Below the pieces are notes generated by a model. The model was given only the letters and a program-made list of their open reading frames with translations, did not search any database and had not been told where the DNA came from. Positions 1 through 7,950 of a stretch of DNA of 57,347 nucleotides are shown here, piece after piece (positions within the stretch are counted from its first letter, which is position 1; every line of letters starts with the position of its first letter). The DNA comes from Nanobdellota archaeon (GTDB taxonomy: Archaea; Nanoarchaeota; Nanoarchaeia; Parvarchaeales; Parvarchaeaceae): contig JAKACB010000002.1 in the NCBI GenBank assembly GCA_021796445.1, forward strand, positions 1-57,347, given 5' to 3'. The position numbers and the translations under genes were made by a program.

Positions 1-1
1 A

Positions 2-3000
2 GACACTACTATAAAGGATGTAGCTATGCTGTTTGTGAATAATGACACTAATTTATTTAACACTAATACCACTGGCGAGGCTCCTCAGCTTTCTCCAACT
101 TATGCGGAGTATGATGATGGTGCAAATGTGTTTAATTATTATGAGAACTTCGCAGGTTCAGGATTGCCAGCGGGCTGGCAGGAGCTTACCTCCTCTGGAG
201 ATACATACACTTGGGACAATGGAATCACTTTTACAAATAATGGCCATAGTGATTATGTTTCGATAGGAACAACGTCTGCTGTCGCTTCTGCAGGTATTTT
301 AGAATTAGGGGTGGCAAGTGGCTCCAATGCTAGGCCGACAATAGAATTAGCAACTACAGATATCCAAATAGAGGGTGGTCAACCAATATATGAATACAAA
401 GAGGGTTATGGTCAATCCTATGGTATGTATTCAGGCGATATGCAACTAGAAACATTGACTACTTCATCTACGTCTACAGACAATGCTAAGACAGCTTATA
501 ATGCTCCACTAATTGAAGGAATTAGCTGGACAACAACAGGTTCAGAACTCCTGGAGATAATACCAAACTATGTTTATAATGACGCGGAGATAGCATCCGA
601 AGCAAGTACTTCTGTGTCATTGTCCACCCCTTTATATGTTATGTTGGGCCAAGCTGCGTCTGGTTCTAGTTCAGATACTGGGGGCTTCACAGCAAATTGG
701 CTTCGCGTTCGTGCCTATCCTCCAAACGGAGTAATGCCAACCGTAAAAATAAATAAGTCAACAGTAACTGACTTGAATTTTAATTTTCTAACCTCCCCAG
801 GAAGCTTTACAGCGAATGCCAATACTTCTTTAGATTGCAGACCAGAAGAGGATACAGTAAAAGCAGGGACGACTTACTTCTTTTCAAATTGGAATTGTAC
901 TACTACATTTAATGAAAGCGCATTGCCAAAAGGTAATACTTGGTGGGTTGATTACGATGGAGTAAACGATAGTAATAAAACTGGAAATGTTATAAGAGTA
1001 AACTTTAACTCTTCCAATTTTGGAATTTATACTTATTCCGTAGGTTCAAATATAAGTTGTTATTCTAAAGGCGTTGGAGATTTAGGGACATATAATAATA
1101 TCTCAAATTGGTTATGTAATAAGCGATTTACAGAGGAAGGGCTTCCAAGTGGAACTAACTGGAGTGTTGACTATGATAATAAGTTAAGCTATTCGACTTC
1201 CGGTGTAATATCTTTTTCCAATAATTTTGGAAATTACAGTTATAACATAAGCAATTTAACTTTATCTAATGGAATTTATGTGCCAAATTCCTCTTCAGGG
1301 CATACAATCTCATTTGGTAACTTAATTATAAATTTCTCAAAACACGGCCTAGTTACTCCTCAAAGTATTTACAAATACGCAGTGTTGAATATCACCAACT
1401 CTCAAACTTCTGCTACTAAGCAGCCATTCCAACAGATGATTAATTTAACGATAAACTCATTAAACAGCAAATACATAAACCAGACTGGCAAATATTCCTT
1501 CCAAAACGTTGAGTTCTTTAACACTACAACTGGCAAGGTAATAGATTCATGGCTTGAGAACTACACTTCAAAGTACGCCATATTCTGGATCAAATTACCA
1601 AACGGCATACCTGCAAATACCACTATACAAGACGTGGCAATAGGCTTTGCATCAAATGATACAAATCTGTTCAATATCAATAGTACTGGCGAAGCACCTC
1701 AGCTATCCGATACTTATGCAGAATACGATGATGGTGTTAATATATTTAATTTTTACGATAATTTTGCGGGAACTAGTTTAAATACTACAAAGTGGAGTAG
1801 CTTTGGTAGTTCAGGAACAAGTGGTTCTACCTCAGACATTATAGTGAGTAATAAATTAACTTTAACAGGCGGCGGAACAGGGGGGCTTTCTCATCAAACT
1901 TGGATTAAAACCTCTTTAAGTTCTGGAAGTTTTGATGGGTCTGTAGTTGCAGATGTTTATGAAAATAGCCCCTCAACTGATACAACGTTTAGATGGGGAT
2001 TTACAAATTCAAATCCAACTTACTTTGGAGGTTCATCTACACAATCTTTTGGCGAACAGATATATGATAATGGAAATTGGTATGCAAATACAGATGCTGG
2101 CTCATCAGGAACGCAAAATGAAATAGGTTCTTGGAGTTCTTTAGCAAACACTTCCGTTATATGGAGTATAGCTGCTACGGACACGCAAATTTTATTTTAT
2201 AATCCAAATACCTATTCAACATTAGGAAGTTCAGGACAAACCATAACAACTACTATTCCAGCATATTCCTCATCAATTGGTTTATCTTTAACTAATGAGT
2301 ATACTAATCCCGTATATGTTTATTGGGTTAATGTTCGTGCATATCCACCAAACGGAGTTATGCCTTCTGTTAAATTAAATACAATAGTTACGAAACCAAT
2401 AACTCTGTTTATAAACGGTATTTCAAACAATAATATTACAATGATTTATGGTAAATATAGTAATTTTACAGTTGAGTCTGATAACCACTATGTTAAACTT
2501 TGGAGGGAGATTAATAATTCAGTAGTATCATTAACCAATTTATCCGGCAATATTTCAACATACTATAATCGTTTTGCTGCAGGGAAAATAAAAGTAATCG
2601 GAGGCTCTAATTCTACAGGGATAAAGAATGTTTCTTATTATAACATAATAAACAAAGCAGCTCCGATACTTAATTTAGTGTCAAATCCTAACAAAAACTA
2701 TTCATATAATGGAACTAGCCTTATAGTAAATGCATCAATATCTACTATTGAGAACCAATTAAATGCAAAACTGTATATAAATGGGATTTTTAATCAGACC
2801 ATAAATAAAAGTACAGTGTTAAATTTAAGTAGTTATGAAGGTAATTACACAATAGTTCTAAATACTAGTGGAAATCAGAATTACACTGCAGATTCTATTA
2901 CAATAACAAGAGACATTTATCTGCATTCGCCTTCTTCTCTAAGTGATTACCTGCCGATAAATATAACTAATACTCAGTCTGTTGCTACCCCGGCGCCATT

Positions 3001-3883
3001 CCAGCAGATGGTAAACTTTTCGTATTCAGGCTACAAGCAGTACATAAATCTAAGCAGCGGTCACCAGTTCCAGAACGTAGAGTTTTTCAATACAACAAAT
3101 GGAGCATTGATAGACAGTTGGCTTGAAAGCTACACTTCCAGCTATGCCATCTTCTGGATTAAATTGCCAAATGGAATACCTGCTTCTGCAACATTGACTG
3201 ACATTGCATTAGGTTTCGCTTCAAATGACACCAATTTATTAAATAATGACACAACGGGGGAGGCTCCACAGCTTTCTCCAACGTACGGTAAATACGATAA
3301 TGGAGCCAATGTATTCAATTTCTATGATAACTTTAAAGGAACTAGTTTGAATATGACTAAATGGGCTATAACTAGTGGCTCTCCCTCAAATTTAGTTGTT
3401 AATAACGGACTTGAAATGATAAATGGCTCACAAATCCAAAGCAAATTTTTAGTTGCTCCTGGAATACTTGAAGCAAACAATACTTATGTGAGCTCTAATG
3501 AAGGTGGTGATGGTTTAGAGTATAACGTGACAGCGGTTAGTGATTCAAGTATACAAGAAAATAATCAGCCTTATTGGGGTCACGGAAATGTTTATGGAGT
3601 ATATCAAGGGACGGAAGAGGACTTAAATTCCAATTTAGCAGATTATACCAGCGGTATATTTGGTTTATGGTGGCTTTCAAACGGCTCTGCGTATGGATAT
3701 CATAACAATGTAGAAATGGGTTCGACTACAATTACAAATATACCATACTCTAACTCATATGTGGTATTGTATGCAGGCCCTCATAGCGGAACTGGGTATT
3801 CCGATTACACATGGGTTTTATCTAGAGCTTATCCTCCAAGAGGGATAATGCCTTCCATTAGCTTTGGCAGAATACTACCGTAA
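2..3883 (+). CDS. Giant modular surface protein with DUF2341 repeats, 5' partial
   Basis: The first ATG is at 26, but the reading frame is open back to base 2. The residues encoded at 2-60 match the internal repeats at about 1613-1672 (TTIQDVAIGF, then NDTNLFN), so the gene starts before the window. Three similar blocks are visible: the tail of one at 2-750, one at about 1370-2390 and one at about 2945-3883. The two complete blocks have a DUF2341 module (PFQQM...FQNVEFFNTT...WLE.YTS.YAIFWIKLPNGIPA) followed by a lectin-like beta domain opening with GEAPQLS.TY and closing with RAYPP.G.MP; the first keeps only the end of the DUF2341 module. Two F-x-E-x-LP-x-G-x-x-W modules lie at about 905-1340, and a probable Ig-like stretch at 2390-2930. 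Asn-Ser/Thr sites are abundant. It ends without a C-terminal membrane anchor, so attachment is N-terminal, through partners, or it is released. Role as adhesin or S-layer-associated protein is inferred. Confidence 0.85.
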   Translation, partial: DTTIKDVAMLFVNNDTNLFNTNTTGEAPQLSPTYAEYDDGANVFNYYENFAGSGLPAGWQELTSSGDTYTWDNGITFTNNGHSDYVSIGTTSAVASAGILELGVASGSNARPTIELATTDIQIEGGQPIYEYKEGYGQSYGMYSGDMQLETLTTSSTSTDNAKTAYNAPLIEGISWTTTGSELLEIIPNYVYNDAEIASEASTSVSLSTPLYVMLGQAASGSSSDTGGFTANWLRVRAYPPNGVMPTVKINKSTVTDLNFNFLTSPGSFTANANTSLDCRPEEDTVKAGTTYFFSNWNCTTTFNESALPKGNTWWVDYDGVNDSNKTGNVIRVNFNSSNFGIYTYSVGSNISCYSKGVGDLGTYNNISNWLCNKRFTEEGLPSGTNWSVDYDNKLSYSTSGVISFSNNFGNYSYNISNLTLSNGIYVPNSSSGHTISFGNLIINFSKHGLVTPQSIYKYAVLNITNSQTSATKQPFQQMINLTINSLNSKYINQTGKYSFQNVEFFNTTTGKVIDSWLENYTSKYAIFWIKLPNGIPANTTIQDVAIGFASNDTNLFNINSTGEAPQLSDTYAEYDDGVNIFNFYDNFAGTSLNTTKWSSFGSSGTSGSTSDIIVSNKLTLTGGGTGGLSHQTWIKTSLSSGSFDGSVVADVYENSPSTDTTFRWGFTNSNPTYFGGSSTQSFGEQIYDNGNWYANTDAGSSGTQNEIGSWSSLANTSVIWSIAATDTQILFYNPNTYSTLGSSGQTITTTIPAYSSSIGLSLTNEYTNPVYVYWVNVRAYPPNGVMPSVKLNTIVTKPITLFINGISNNNITMIYGKYSNFTVESDNHYVKLWREINNSVVSLTNLSGNISTYYNRFAAGKIKVIGGSNSTGIKNVSYYNIINKAAPILNLVSNPNKNYSYNGTSLIVNASISTIENQLNAKLYINGIFNQTINKSTVLNLSSYEGNYTIVLNTSGNQNYTADSITITRDIYLHSPSSLSDYLPINITNTQSVATPAPFQQMVNFSYSGYKQYINLSSGHQFQNVEFFNTTNGALIDSWLESYTSSYAIFWIKLPNGIPASATLTDIALGFASNDTNLLNNDTTGEAPQLSPTYGKYDNGANVFNFYDNFKGTSLNMTKWAITSGSPSNLVVNNGLEMINGSQIQSKFLVAPGILEANNTYVSSNEGGDGLEYNVTAVSDSSIQENNQPYWGHGNVYGVYQGTEEDLNSNLADYTSGIFGLWWLSNGSAYGYHNNVEMGSTTITNIPYSNSYVVLYAGPHSGTGYSDYTWVLSRAYPPRGIMPSISFGRILP

Positions 3884-3931
3884 AGCCCTTAAAAATAAAT
3901 GTTTTTAATAAATGGAAGCATTCAATTAATT

Positions 3932-4450
3932 ATGGCCGTATTATCACATGATGAAATAATAAAGCTTCTAGATTCCAAGGAATTGAAGATAACTCCTTTG
4001 GACAGGAAACAGGTAGGCCCCGGTTCAGTTGATCTTAGACTAGGTTATGTTTTTCGGGTTTTCAAAAAGATAAATAAGATGGTTGTAGTAGATGATTCAA
4101 CAGACTACAAGGAATTGACAGAGGAAATAAAGATAAAAAAAGGCGAAAGTTTTCTTATTCAGCCTGGAGAACTTGTTCATGCCATAACAATAGAAAAGGT
4201 ATCACTTCCGCAGAACATTTCCGCTAGAATCGACGGAAGGTCAAGATTTGCAAGACTAGGCTTATTAACACACATAAGCAGCGGTTTCATGCAGCCAGGC
4301 ACTTCTGGAAAAATAGTATTGGAAATGGCCAATTTATCGCCAATAGCACTGGCTATAAAGCCTTACACTAAAATCTGTCAGATTGTATTTGAAGAGTTAA
4401 AAGGAAAGGCAAAATACGCCGGAAAATTTACAAATCAAAGCAGACCTTAA
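3932..4450 (+). CDS. dcd: dCTP deaminase
   Basis: Deaminates dCTP to dUTP in the pathway to dTTP; some archaeal members are bifunctional and also hydrolyse dUTP. Numbering from the ATG at 3932, Ser104, Arg108 and Glu131 sit in DGRSRFARLG and KIVLEM. Their spacing equals that of the E. coli Dcd active-site residues Ser111, Arg115 and Glu138. The 172-residue length fits the family. An upstream ATG at 3899 is in frame but lies at the TATA-like stretch (tttttaataa, 3902-3911), which sits about 25 bases before 3932; the downstream start gives a leaderless transcript and the usual family N-terminus. The gene follows the surface protein gene with its own promoter. Whether it is monofunctional or also a dUTPase cannot be told from sequence alone. 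Confidence 0.93.
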   Translation: MAVLSHDEIIKLLDSKELKITPLDRKQVGPGSVDLRLGYVFRVFKKINKMVVVDDSTDYKELTEEIKIKKGESFLIQPGELVHAITIEKVSLPQNISARIDGRSRFARLGLLTHISSGFMQPGTSGKIVLEMANLSPIALAIKPYTKICQIVFEELKGKAKYAGKFTNQSRP

Positions 4451-4490
4451 TAAATTCAAATAAATGATACTCAGCCAGTTTTTCGAATTC

Positions 4491-4586
4491 TCAAACCTTT
4501 GAGGCAAGGGAATTGTTTCTAAGTATTATGGCTATAAGTATCAATAAGTACAAAACCGCTGCACCTACCAAAACTATGCTTGACAT
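4491..4586 (-). CDS. 31-residue single-pass membrane micropeptide
   Basis: A short minus-strand ORF of 31 codons starts at 4586 and stops at 4491. It is preceded by a purine-rich Shine-Dalgarno-like gagggg about 8 bases before the ATG, and by a TATA-like tatttatg further upstream. The peptide has a short N-terminus, a hydrophobic run from about residue 4 to 22 rich in Leu, Ile, Val and Ala with one Tyr, then Arg-Asn-Asn and a basic end, giving one transmembrane helix. By the positive-inside rule the C-terminus is probably cytoplasmic. It lies between dcd and nth on nth's strand, after the nth stop. No family is recognised; small accessory subunits of membrane complexes look like this. The overlapping 65-codon plus-strand ORF (4513-4710) has no comparable start signal. 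Confidence 0.5.
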   Translation of the reverse strand: MSSIVLVGAAVLYLLILIAIILRNNSLASKV

Positions 4587-4716
4587 ATTTTCATCCCCTC
4601 ACTCTATAATAGAAGACAACTTACATAAATACTTTTTGCTTTTTTTCTCTCTTTTGCATGATGAAATTATATATTTTGGATTATTCACTGTATTATTAAG
4701 TGAAAAATGATTAGTA

Positions 4717-5364
4717 CTACACTCCGTTTTTAGGGCACAGATCTTTTATAGGGCATATCTCGCATTTCGGCTTTGTAGATTGGCAGATCCGATGGCCATG
4801 TTCCTTTAGTACATAAGCAAAGTTCTTCCAGTATTTTTTGTTAACAATGCCTTTAAGGTCATTTTCTATTTCATCCGGCTTATTGCTTTTGCTTAATCCT
4901 ATCCTATAAGAAAGCTTTATTACCCAAGTGTCTACAGGAATGCCTTCCACTATGTTGAATGCATTTATCAAAATAGTATTTGCCGTTTTTCTGCCTACTC
5001 CTGGTAATGAAAGCAGCTCATCCATTTTATTTGGTATTTTTCCACCGTACTTTTCACTTATTATCTTACAGCAGCTTATTATGTGCTTTACTTTGTTTTC
5101 TGCAAAGCTAACTCTCTTTACATAACTTAACAGTTTCTGAGGATCCGCTTCTGAAAAATCCTTTACTGTTCTATATTTTTTGAAAAGTTCAGGAGTTAAT
5201 TCATTCACAACCGTATCCTTCGTCTGTGCAGATAGTATTGCAGCAACTAAAAGCTGTAACGGCCCGTTGAAATTAAGGTAGTATTTTACGTTTCTGTAAC
5301 TGCTTTCAAGTATTTCTATTGCTTTTTCCGCCTTTTGTTTATCAAGTAAAATGAATTCCGTCAT
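4717..5364 (-). CDS. nth: Endonuclease III (DNA glycosylase/AP lyase)
   Basis: Base-excision repair enzyme that removes oxidised pyrimidines and nicks abasic sites. The helix-hairpin-helix LPGVGRKTA holds the catalytic Lys126, and VDTWV holds the catalytic Asp145. The iron-sulfur cluster loop is complete with C194-x6-C201-x2-C204-x5-C210. The family's usual VDTHV has Trp instead of His here, a mild oddity. The 215-residue length is standard. It is transcribed away from the bcp peroxiredoxin gene with only 29 bases between the start codons, so repair and peroxide detoxification genes share one compact divergent promoter. Confidence 0.95.
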   Translation of the reverse strand: MTEFILLDKQKAEKAIEILESSYRNVKYYLNFNGPLQLLVAAILSAQTKDTVVNELTPELFKKYRTVKDFSEADPQKLLSYVKRVSFAENKVKHIISCCKIISEKYGGKIPNKMDELLSLPGVGRKTANTILINAFNIVEGIPVDTWVIKLSYRIGLSKSNKPDEIENDLKGIVNKKYWKNFAYVLKEHGHRICQSTKPKCEICPIKDLCPKNGV

Positions 5365-5393
5365 ATAATCCTTATATACTCGTTTTTCTTTAT
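5365..5393. promoter_or_regulatory. Divergent nth/bcp promoter
   Basis: The 29 bases between the nth and bcp start codons, with a few bases of each gene, hold two TATA-like stretches on opposite strands: cttatatact about 25 bases before the bcp start, and a minus-strand catataaag about 25-30 bases before the nth start. Each TATA lies close to or inside the other gene's start region, so both transcripts are probably leaderless and the two initiation complexes would compete. Confidence 0.55.
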
Positions 5394-5843
5394 ATGTATA
5401 TGGAAGTCAAAGAAGGAGAGATGTTTCCTGATTTTAGGCTTAAAGCAGACGATGGAAAAGAAGTTTCTTTGTCTGATTTAAAGGGCAAAAAGAGTGTTGT
5501 GTATTTCTACCCCAAGGACGATACTCCTGGATGTACAAAAGAGGCATGCAGTTTTAGGGACAATATCAATTCCTTTAAATCTTTGGGAATTCCAGTGTTT
5601 GGAATAAGCGTTGACAGCATCGAATCACATAAAAAATTCAAAGGTAAATATTCTATTCCATTTATATTATTAAGCGATTCTGATAAAAAAATCGTCACAA
5701 AGCTTGGTATAAAATCTCTGACAGGAACCGCTTCAAGGGTTACATTTATCTTAGATGAAGACGGCAAAATCCTGAAGGTATACCTGAAGGTTTCCCCAGA
5801 TAAGCACGCAGAAGAGATTTTGGCGTTTCTTAAAAAGGAATAA
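5394..5843 (+). CDS. bcp: Bcp/PrxQ-type thiol peroxidase
   Basis: Reduces hydrogen peroxide and organic hydroperoxides in the cytosol, using a thioredoxin-like partner for recycling. The motif DDTPGCTKEAC gives the peroxidatic Cys47 and the resolving Cys52, with the C-x4-C spacing of two-cysteine atypical Bcp proteins. The thioredoxin fold runs the whole 149 residues, starting with the family opening G-x-x-x-PDF. The start may instead be the second Met at 5400; both are compatible with the leaderless TATA at about 5371. The gene is divergent from nth. The two small membrane genes that follow are 43 bases downstream and may be cotranscribed. Confidence 0.95.
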   Translation: MYMEVKEGEMFPDFRLKADDGKEVSLSDLKGKKSVVYFYPKDDTPGCTKEACSFRDNINSFKSLGIPVFGISVDSIESHKKFKGKYSIPFILLSDSDKKIVTKLGIKSLTGTASRVTFILDEDGKILKVYLKVSPDKHAEEILAFLKKE

Positions 5844-5886
5844 ACACCAAGTAAAACTATAAATAAACTCAATTAATAAAGATATT

Positions 5887-6252
5887 ATGCTAAACATAGC
5901 TTACACAGTGATATTCGCTGTGCTTTTTGTAGGCGGAATAGTCAGTTCAGTTTTTTCAGGCATAACTTTCTTCGCCATTTTCAAGCACAGAAAAGACAAG
6001 GCACCATTGACTTCTTTCTTTCTAAATAAAGATTCAGCTACAAAGGAGTTAAACATGTTTATTTATCCTGCATCGATGCTTTTTTTAACAGGGTTATTCA
6101 CATTTATCCAAAAGCTACTTAACAATTATCCTTCTTTGTACACCATTGATCAAGTTTTCTTCTATCTTGCTTATCTTTTTGGGATAGCTGCGTTGTTTGT
6201 TGTTGTATACATATCATTTCGCTGGTTCAAGCTTTTTAGGAGGTTTGTATGA
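5887..6252 (+). CDS. Membrane cassette copy 1, protein A (KHRKDKAPL family)
   Basis: Unknown function. The 121 residues form about three transmembrane helices (roughly residues 5-32, 55-75 and 88-112). A cytoplasmic-looking loop after the first helix carries KHRKDKAPL, and the C-terminus is FRWFKLFRRFV. The same loop (KHRQDKTPL, KHKKDRAPL) and the same C-terminal W-x3-F-x2-[FY]-[VLI] end recur in the proteins at 7109 and 16671, so the three are paralogues. Its stop codon overlaps the start of the next gene in an ATGA arrangement, implying translational coupling and a two-subunit membrane complex. No catalytic residues are evident. Confidence 0.8.
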   Translation: MLNIAYTVIFAVLFVGGIVSSVFSGITFFAIFKHRKDKAPLTSFFLNKDSATKELNMFIYPASMLFLTGLFTFIQKLLNNYPSLYTIDQVFFYLAYLFGIAALFVVVYISFRWFKLFRRFV

Positions 6253-6554
6253 ATATTGACTTTATATACGGAATTATTTCATTGATTTTAGGAGCATTGA
6301 TGCTGTTGTTTATAATAATGTTAAGAAAGAAGCTGCATAAAAATCCAACCTTGTTTTTATCTTCATTTTACATTAAAAAGTACAAGCAATTTGCATTCGT
6401 GTTCTTCTTCTTGACTACTGTTGTTTTAGCGATAAATTATGGGGTAACTACATTTGTTTCATTAAGTAATCCCACAACTTTAATATGGGAATACGGTAAC
6501 ATCGTATTGTTTACTGCTCTTACTTTGTTTTTCCTCTTTATGTCTTTATCTTAA
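6249..6554 (+). CDS. Membrane cassette copy 1, protein B
   Basis: A 101-residue membrane protein translated from an ATG that overlaps the preceding stop by four bases. About three helices can be seen (residues 5-25, 45-66 and 80-100). After the first helix there is a basic stretch (MLRKKLHKNP) and then KKYKQF before the second helix. The B partners of the other two cassettes share the layout: helix, basic loop with an Asn-Pro, helix, helix. Sequence identity among B proteins is low, so the relationship rests mainly on position and topology. The gene ends four bases into the convergent speD gene. Function unknown. Confidence 0.75.
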   Translation: MNIDFIYGIISLILGALMLLFIIMLRKKLHKNPTLFLSSFYIKKYKQFAFVFFFLTTVVLAINYGVTTFVSLSNPTTLIWEYGNIVLFTALTLFFLFMSLS

Positions 6555-6997
6555 AAGTCATTAAATACTTTAGCTTCATTTTCGCTTGAAGGGTTGCTTC
6601 TGTCTGCGCTGAAAACTTTGTAGCTTTTAGGCTTCATCATTGAAACAATGTAGTCGAATGCAAGTGCGGGGTTGCTTTCGTTTCCGCAGGAATATATGTC
6701 AACGGTAGCATACCTGCTTTCCGGCCACGTATGCAATGATATGTGACTTTCAACTATTAACGCTATTATTGATACTCCTCCAATATCCGGAGAATTTATT
6801 GTATTAAATTGTCTTTCCATTATGTCGATTATATGGAGGTTACCCGCGTTTGCTGCAGCTATTACCGATTCTTTAAGATATTCAAGGTTTTTCAGAATAG
6901 AATCATCTACATCGTATAGATTACCAAAAACATGCTTCCCTATTACTGGAACCAAATTGCTTTCGAACAAACCCACTTTTTTGCTGCTTTTTCTCAT
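6551..6997 (-). CDS. speD: S-adenosylmethionine decarboxylase proenzyme (pyruvoyl type)
   Basis: Makes decarboxylated AdoMet, the aminopropyl donor for spermidine. The proenzyme cleaves itself between Glu83 and Ser84 in VESHISLHTWPE, and Ser84 becomes the pyruvoyl group. His89 and Cys104 lie at +5 and +20 from that serine, the same spacing as the Ser63, His68 and Cys83 set of the Thermotoga enzyme. Length 148 fits the small prokaryotic class. Some archaea use this fold as arginine decarboxylase, so the substrate is likely but not certain. No spermidine synthase gene lies in the window. It converges with the preceding membrane gene, overlapping it by four bases. Confidence 0.93.
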   Translation of the reverse strand: MRKSSKKVGLFESNLVPVIGKHVFGNLYDVDDSILKNLEYLKESVIAAANAGNLHIIDIMERQFNTINSPDIGGVSIIALIVESHISLHTWPESRYATVDIYSCGNESNPALAFDYIVSMMKPKSYKVFSADRSNPSSENEAKVFNDF

Positions 6998-7108
6998 TGA
7001 TTATTATTGAACAATTCTATTTAAATAATTATCTATTTAGAGTAGCTAAATTTTATTGAAAATAAACAAAACAAAAATACTTTTATATTCATGTTAGATT
7101 TATAGATT

Positions 7109-7456
7109 ATGGTATTATACGAAGATTTTCATTTTTACTGGGTAGTATTCGAAGTAGTGAACGGTTTAATCATCTCAATTCTAAGTGCAATAAATATTTA
7201 TGTGCTTTACAAACACCGGCAAGATAAAACTCCTCTGGTCAGATGGGCATTAAATGAGAAGGATTCAAAGAATAACTTCTCGGTTCTTTTATCTGCTTCT
7301 ATTTTATTTATTATTGTTTTTGTGGTCTATTCTTTTGGTTCAGTTACTAACAGCGAATCCATCAAAATGGCTGCAGAACTTTTAGGAACTTTTACATACC
7401 TGTTGGTCAGCTACGTTATAATTGGCTGGTCTAAGGTTTTTGTGGGGTATCTATGA
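7109..7456 (+). CDS. Membrane cassette copy 2, protein A (KHRQDKTPL family)
   Basis: 115-residue paralogue of the protein at 5887. The N-terminal helix (about 12-33) is followed by the YKHRQDKTPL loop, then two more helices (about 55-72 and 85-105) and the C-terminal end GWSKVFVGYL. A TATA-like ttttatattc about 28 bases before the ATG suggests a leaderless transcript divergent from speD. The stop overlaps the next start (ATGA). Function unknown; paralogy is judged from the loop motif, topology and C-terminal pattern, as overall identity is low. Confidence 0.75.
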   Translation: MVLYEDFHFYWVVFEVVNGLIISILSAINIYVLYKHRQDKTPLVRWALNEKDSKNNFSVLLSASILFIIVFVVYSFGSVTNSESIKMAAELLGTFTYLLVSYVIIGWSKVFVGYL

Positions 7457-7773
7457 TGAACAGCGGGTTTTATGAAGCAATTGCTATTGCATTTATAGGT
7501 GTACTGATAGCTTTGTCTGTGATAAGATTTACGGCGGCATTTTATAAAAATCCTTTGAAAGCAGTTCAACTAATAAGGCTTGACAAAAATTCCATTACAG
7601 TCTTCATAATATTCCTCGCAATGAATTTTATCTTTTTGGCAGGTTATCTGTTGCAGTTATTTAATTCTTTAAATAATTCCGATTTATTGGGCATATTAGT
7701 TTATGCTTTAGGTACTTCATTTTTCTTTTTTGCTCTTACGAGTATCATATCAAAAAAATACGAACTAGATTAA
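7453..7773 (+). CDS. Membrane cassette copy 2, protein B
   Basis: 106-residue membrane protein overlapping the preceding gene by four bases; a second ATG three bases on is an equally good start. Three helices are visible (about 6-28, 48-68 and 78-98), with FYKNPLKAVQLIRLDKN between the first two, recalling HKNP in copy 1 and NNPKR in copy 3. The C-terminus is short and charged (SKKYELD). Its 3' end lies eight bases from the end of the IS605-family element, so the insertion stopped just short of breaking it. Function unknown. Confidence 0.7.
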   Translation: MMNSGFYEAIAIAFIGVLIALSVIRFTAAFYKNPLKAVQLIRLDKNSITVFIIFLAMNFIFLAGYLLQLFNSLNNSDLLGILVYALGTSFFFFALTSIISKKYELD

Positions 7774-7780
7774 TTTTGGT

Positions 7781-7950
7781 GTGAACTACTCCAAGCTTAC
7801 GCATGGAGCTTCTCGCTTCAACGAACTGACTTGCTTCAGTTTATGAAGTAGAGGTCTATTCTCCACTAGCATACTGGCAGGTTCCCTACCAAATAACGCT
7901 TTTATGATTATATTTCTTGCTGCGTTTATATCTCTGTCTATTTCTATTTT
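7781..7950 (-). ncRNA. Predicted omega RNA scaffold at the tnpB 3' end
   Basis: In IS605-family elements the guide RNA covers the last part of tnpB and the right end, and its guide is the flanking DNA. Here the scaffold would end at the minus-strand ttcac at 7785-7781, and the guide would be the bases at 7780-7761, which belong to the 3' end of the neighbouring membrane gene. The terminal hairpin at 7789-7808 is visible; the 5' boundary is a guess. Confidence 0.35.

Noticed and set aside
72..3300. Repeated DNA in the surface gene as a mobile or CRISPR-like repeat
   Set aside because: The repeats stay in one reading frame and encode protein modules, so they are domain duplications.
4513..4710. 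Plus-strand 65-codon ORF after dcd
   Set aside because: No ribosome site or TATA, low-quality protein, and it overlaps the better supported minus-strand micropeptide.
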